Assembly (NCBI RefSeq): GCF_964355755.1
Contig: NC_092677.1
Location: 3,167,001-3,231,000, forward strand
Origin: Antedon mediterranea
Lineage: Eukaryota > Echinodermata > Crinoidea > Comatulida > Antedonidae
Length of the DNA stretch: 64,000 nt
Direction of reading: 5' to 3'
Positions within the stretch are counted from its first letter, which is position 1. Each line of letters opens with the position of its first letter. Of the stretch, positions 63,945 through 64,000 are shown in pieces. Below the pieces are notes generated by a model that was given only the letters and a program-made list of their open reading frames with translations, had not been told where the DNA came from and ran no database searches. Both the position numbers and the translations under genes were made by a program.

Positions 63945-64000
63945 TCCAAAATTCAAATATTTTAAATATAAAACATTTGTTTCCTGTGACATTACTGTAT

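Overview
This is nuclear DNA from an animal, most likely an invertebrate deuterostome and probably an echinoderm. It is AT-rich. Coding sequence is split into many short exons by GT-AG introns, and repeats make up much of the rest. There are no operons, no closely packed ORFs and no CRISPR arrays. The echinoderm guess rests on gene content (one-to-one matches to vertebrate genes), the abundance of tRNA-derived SINEs, foldback/MITE elements and LINE fragments, and overall base composition. I cannot name the class or species.

Layout: (1) 1-1597 (+) is the 3' end of a ZCCHC2/ZCCHC14-like zinc-knuckle gene. It is followed by about 7 kb of non-coding DNA with five tandem arrays. (2) 8747-12166 (+) is a six-exon gene for a small secreted protein made almost only of LDL-receptor class B (YWTD) repeats. 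(3) 12792-13865 (+) is an intronless, TATA-box gene for a multi-pass membrane protein related to PRRT3/PRRT4. (4) 14700-22690 is an 8-kb satellite built from two palindromic modules. (5) 23812-31989 (+) is a five-exon, PDZ-less PDLIM-like LIM protein. Its introns hold a 40-bp satellite, a duplicated splice donor, an hAT-type MITE, a large nested foldback and a minisatellite. (6) 32-35.8 kb is intergenic, with a minisatellite, a LINE 3' end and a SINE. (7) 35857-59680 (-) is the complete 23-coding-exon gene for EDC4, the mRNA-decapping scaffold. Its introns carry two more LINE fragments, three SINEs, a 1.5-kb element with CRE palindromes and nine copies of one MITE family. (8) 61599 to the window end (+) is the 5' part of TSNAXIP1, head-to-head with EDC4; a foldback packed with TTGCGCAA palindromes sits in its first intron.

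The genes do not form one pathway. EDC4 acts in P-bodies, TSNAXIP1 is a translin/cilium-sperm-associated coiled-coil protein, the PDLIM-like protein is probably cytoskeletal, and the YWTD protein is extracellular. EDC4 and TSNAXIP1 are also close neighbours in human 16q22.1, so this pair looks like conserved microsynteny. All exon boundaries below were derived by hand from splice consensus, reading phase and, for EDC4 and TSNAXIP1, remembered similarity to vertebrate proteins. The phases of every multi-exon model close exactly.
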